The notes below the pieces were generated by a model. That model saw nothing but the letters and a program-made list of their open reading frames with translations, made no database searches and was not told where the DNA came from. Positions 60,951-64,000 of a stretch of DNA of 64,000 nucleotides are shown here, piece after piece (positions within the stretch are counted from its first letter, which is position 1; each line of letters opens with the position of its first letter). Source of the DNA: Epiperipatus broadwayi (Eukaryota; Onychophora; Udeonychophora; Euonychophora; Peripatidae); the NCBI GenBank assembly GCA_028023455.1, contig JAQFVV010000031.1, forward strand, positions 3,844,001 to 3,908,000, given 5' to 3'. The translations under genes and the position numbers were made by a program.

Positions 60951-62470
60951 TATTGTGGATCAATGATGATGAGTGATTATTTATTTTGAGTATTAGTATT
61001 ACTTATAATATTTACTGTATAATGCTGGTTGATATATGATTGATGTATAGTTTTAGTTGCTCTTTTGAGTTAGCTGGCTGATCTCTCTCAATGTTCTCAG
61101 AGATTTTCTAATCTCCTATTTCTTATAAATATATCTTACTTACAATAATTTTGCAAATTATTGATATTTCATTTTAAATGAACTGGCAGTGATGATGATG
61201 TTTCCATCACCCCAGTTCAATTCTACTTTCCATCACCTAGTTAAAAAACCATTTCCAATCACCCCATCCTATTGCAATATATATATATTTTTAATGTAAT
61301 AATTTGGAAAGTTTGTTTCTAATAAATCCAATAGTCAGTATCTTTTTTTTTTCGGGAAAATTGTTTTTGCATACAATTTCAATTTTTTTATTTTATTTTT
61401 AATAATACCATATTTCTAATTCTACAAATTGAATACTATAGCAAATAACTCTTGTCACGAGTTGAATGCTGGATTTAAAATATGATCTATTACGAAACAT
61501 CCTTTATCTCGTTTTTCTATGACGTCACCTGGCCTGAGAGATTCTATAATCTAAGTTATTATTGCTACCCTAACAAGGACAACGATATTTTGAAAAAATG
61601 ATGCTCCTAATGAGGATACAAAGGTTCAAGTGATTTTAGCATACTCATATTACTGTAAATTTTGCAAAGAATAATAAGTTTAGCATCATCTATGTACGGA
61701 CTATTTATATATGTAGAGATCGTTTTTAAGAAATGGATATTTAATATTTTTATAATAATTAAATTAGATACACTTGAGAATTAATACTAAATACCTTATA
61801 ATTATATAGTTAAAGTCAATAAATGGAATTGTCTTGAATTTCAGTAGTTAAAATAATTGTATACTTGCTAGTTTGATTTCTTTCTTATGTGACCTCTAAT
61901 CTCGTGTAAATCTCAAATTCGGCTATCTATAAATTATTGATTCAATTCCTTACGAAAAAAGAAATTAAAAGTTAGAGTAAATGAGATTTAAATTACTGCT
62001 GTATTACAATAACTATGAGAATTACAGTATTAATCTTTTTAATTTGATGCACAACTATATTATCCAATTATAATAATAAGCACTAACACTATGGTTAATA
62101 TTCTGCAGCTATTAATATAATAGATAAAATAAAGATAATAGTCATTCTAATGCCATATGAAGAATAGGTTCTTATTAAATTTCGTCAATGACAAAAACAA
62201 CAAGACAAACACATAATTGTTAATATTCTTCAAAACAGATGATATTACATCCTACCAATACATAAGTCATTAAAAAAATTTTTGAGAATATAAACAATGG
62301 TTTAAAAGCCTTAAGAACAAATCTGGTTAAGATTTCCTGCATTTTGTCAAATCATTATTTAGCAACCTTTTATATCATCAAACCTTTTGAAGGAGTGAAA
62401 GTTTTAGTTATGGAAGCTTATATCACTATTAAAACAAAATACTATGACTATGATATTTTACTTCACTTAC
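60951..62470. other. Probable intron, AT-rich
   Basis: Lies downstream (minus strand) of the espin-like exon. It contains TGACGTCA at 61520-61527 and repeated CCATCACC words near 61200-61265. No further exon was recognised. Confidence 0.45.
61520..61527. promoter_or_regulatory. CRE palindrome TGACGTCA
   Basis: A perfect site followed by CCTGGCC, in a patch with several CpGs (61455-61540). It is the second such site in the window. Confidence 0.35.
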
Positions 62471-62653
62471 CTCAGTATGGCCAAGATCTGTTGATTCGGG
62501 TAATGCAATATTGCCTAAAGAATCAGGTACATTTTTAGCCCCATGTAAAAGTAACCAGTTAACCACTTTAGCATGCCCTCTACTAGCAGCAAAATGAAGT
62601 GGTGTAGCACCATCATTATCTCGTACATTTGGATCACCATTCTGATCAACAAT
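62471..62653 (-). CDS. ESPN-like: Ankyrin-repeat exon, espin/forked-like
   Basis: An internal 183-bp exon (61 codons, phase 0 at both ends) read on the minus strand. The acceptor is a T-rich tract ending TTTCTTGTAG just above 62653 and the donor is GAG|GTAAGTG at 62471. It encodes DPNVRDNDGATPLHFAASRG then HAKVVNWLLLHGAKN, a textbook ankyrin repeat, and the start of the next repeat (DSLGNIALPESTDLGHTE). The pattern D-x-DGAT-x2-HFAASRGH-x-KV-x2-WLLLHG is the one I associate with the N-terminal ankyrin array of espin (Drosophila forked), an actin-bundling protein of bristles, stereocilia and microvilli. The second repeat is diverged (LPEST where LHDAA is usual). Flanking exons are not in the window or not recognised. 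A different ankyrin protein remains possible. Confidence 0.75.
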
Positions 62654-63289
62654 CTACAAGAAATATATATATATAATTTTTAAAAAATCTACTTTAACAA
62701 TTATTTGTATTAATTTTGGTATGAATGTTTTTTGCCTGACAGCAAGTTGTGAGTAACATTGCAATTGATAGCATTTAATTATTGTTTTCTATTCCTTAAC
62801 TAAGTTATTATAGCATCTCATATTTAATGTTACATCATAAACATAAATGAGCTCTTTACTTGAGAGCTTTTTCATAAAATAATTAAAATCCACATATCAT
62901 TAAGATGTGGAATTCGAGTCCAGCATAGATAAATCTTTAAAGTAGATGGATTTGTGGCCAACTTAGTTTACTATCCAATATCAATCACTAAATAGATATT
63001 TAGCTATTCTATTTAGAAAGTAAAACAAATGTTGAAGATTGCTCAACCCATCATCATCTGGAAATTCACAAATCTAAATAATTTATTCTTCTTCACTATT
63101 TATGAAGAATTTTTGAAAAGGTTTTTTGTCCTAAAATATGCTATTTAAAGATGGGGTTTATTCTAACTTCTTACTATATATAATAATAATTGTTTTCTGG
63201 AAAACAAGTTTTCACTTTATAATTTTAGTAATAAAAACTGTGATCTATTGCTATATACAATCTGTCAAAATAATTTACCTGAATATTAT
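62654..63289. other. Probable intron upstream of the ankyrin exon
   Basis: AT-rich with no further exon recognised. GGAATTCGAGTCCAGC near 62908 is B-box-like but isolated. Confidence 0.45.
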
Positions 63290-63418
63290 TTACCTCTCTT
63301 TTATAGATAAACAGATAGATAGGCTGATATGTAGATAGATTACAGATAAGTAGATAAACAAATAGGTAGGCAGATGAATAGAAAAAAAAAGATGAATAGA
63401 TAGGTATATATCTATCTT

Positions 63419-63454
<36 letters not shown>

Positions 63455-63895
63455 AAGAGAGAGACAGACAGAAACAGATAAATATAGAAAGAGAAAGATG
63501 GATAGAAACAGAAAAATAGAGACAGATAAACATTAAGAAAAAAGATGTAAACATATTAATAGACACAGAAACAAAAAGATAAAAAATATATAATGAGGCA
63601 GTTAGACAGACAAATAGAGAGAATGATAGACATACAGATAAAGTGATACAAAAACTTACAGACAGAAATGTAAAAATAAATAGATAGAAAGAACAAACTT
63701 TAAAATGCAGATAGCATTTAGAAACAGACAGATAGATAGAGAGAAGTGGGCAGAGAAAGAAATGTATAGAGATAGACAGATAAAAACAAACAGAAAAAGA
63801 AAGACAGATAGAATCAGATAGAAAGATAGACAGAGACACAAATAGATAGAGCAATAGAACAAGATAGATAGATAGATAAATAAATAGATAAAAAG
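63290..63895 (+). repeat. Degenerate GATA/GACA/GAGA simple-sequence tract
   Basis: About 600 bp of TAGA, CAGA and GAGA tetranucleotide variants with a (TA)n block at 63420-63436 and a (GA)n block at 63438-63462. It is of the Bkm (GATA/GACA) type. Long minus-strand frames rich in Leu, Ser, Ile and Tyr here are simple-sequence artefacts. It lies in the probable intron of the espin-like gene. Confidence 0.9.
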
Positions 63896-64000
63896 ATCAA
63901 TCCACTACTAAACAACCCACTACAATAACTCCTTACATAGAACAATGAAAGAGTATGTGAATTTTAGTTTTTGAGTTGATCAATCTGCCATTGTGCTAAC

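Noticed and set aside
63225-63862. Long Leu/Ser/Ile-rich frames on the minus strand
   Set aside because: Translation of degenerate GATA/GACA simple sequence.

Overview
The window is animal nuclear DNA: extremely AT-rich, with a sparse gene signal and a dense load of decayed transposable elements. Visible are RTE-type and CR1-group LINE remains, tRNA-derived SINEs with target-site duplications (TSDs), foldback/MITE-like inverted repeats and GATA/GACA microsatellites. There are no operons, no bacterial genes and no CRISPR array. Only one piece of cellular coding sequence is convincing: a 183-bp minus-strand exon (62471-62653) with canonical splice sites that encodes an ankyrin-repeat segment most like espin/forked. 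Short exons in long AT-rich introns plus this repeat load suggest an invertebrate (an arthropod such as a chelicerate, or a mollusc). The sequence alone does not fix the species.

Layout. 1-5.3 kb: the 3' part of an RTE LINE, a SINE, a second 5'-truncated inverted RTE copy, a small MITE pair and an older LINE tail. 5.3-18 kb: mostly featureless AT-rich DNA with two long foldback elements (6.1-6.9 kb; 10.9-11.4 kb, flanked by TTAA), a SINE (12.5 kb) and a nest of local repeats (14.8-15.9 kb). 18-24 kb: hairpin elements, namely family B copies, a 160-bp-arm near-perfect hairpin and a 1-kb family A palindrome with a 14-bp TSD, then an RTE endonuclease relic. 24-32 kb: quiet DNA, two SINEs and a zinc-finger-like open frame. 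32-36 kb: an RTE fragment abutting an old CR1 relic that is split by a large GATA/GGTA microsatellite, then a clean 63-bp-arm palindrome. 36-50 kb: more family A and B copies and a TA-flanked MITE. 50.8-55.9 kb: the most complete element, a minus-strand CR1-group LINE with ORF1 (PHD-like finger, SGNH esterase), ORF2 (endonuclease, reverse transcriptase, C-terminal Cys/His cluster) and a tandemly duplicated 5' region. 56-64 kb: probable intron around the espin-like exon, with a TATA-bearing less AT-rich segment and a GATA/GACA tract.

How the parts relate. The RTE and CR1 elements encode the kind of machinery that could have moved the SINEs and perhaps the palindromic repeats, but every LINE copy seen here is broken. 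The most unusual material is repeat family A (a 472-bp unit, copies at 20.3, 40.1 and 45.9 kb). Its two clearest copies are large palindromes, yet they have LINE-like 13-14-bp TSDs and one shared terminus. The tandem monomers upstream of the CR1-group LINE are also notable.
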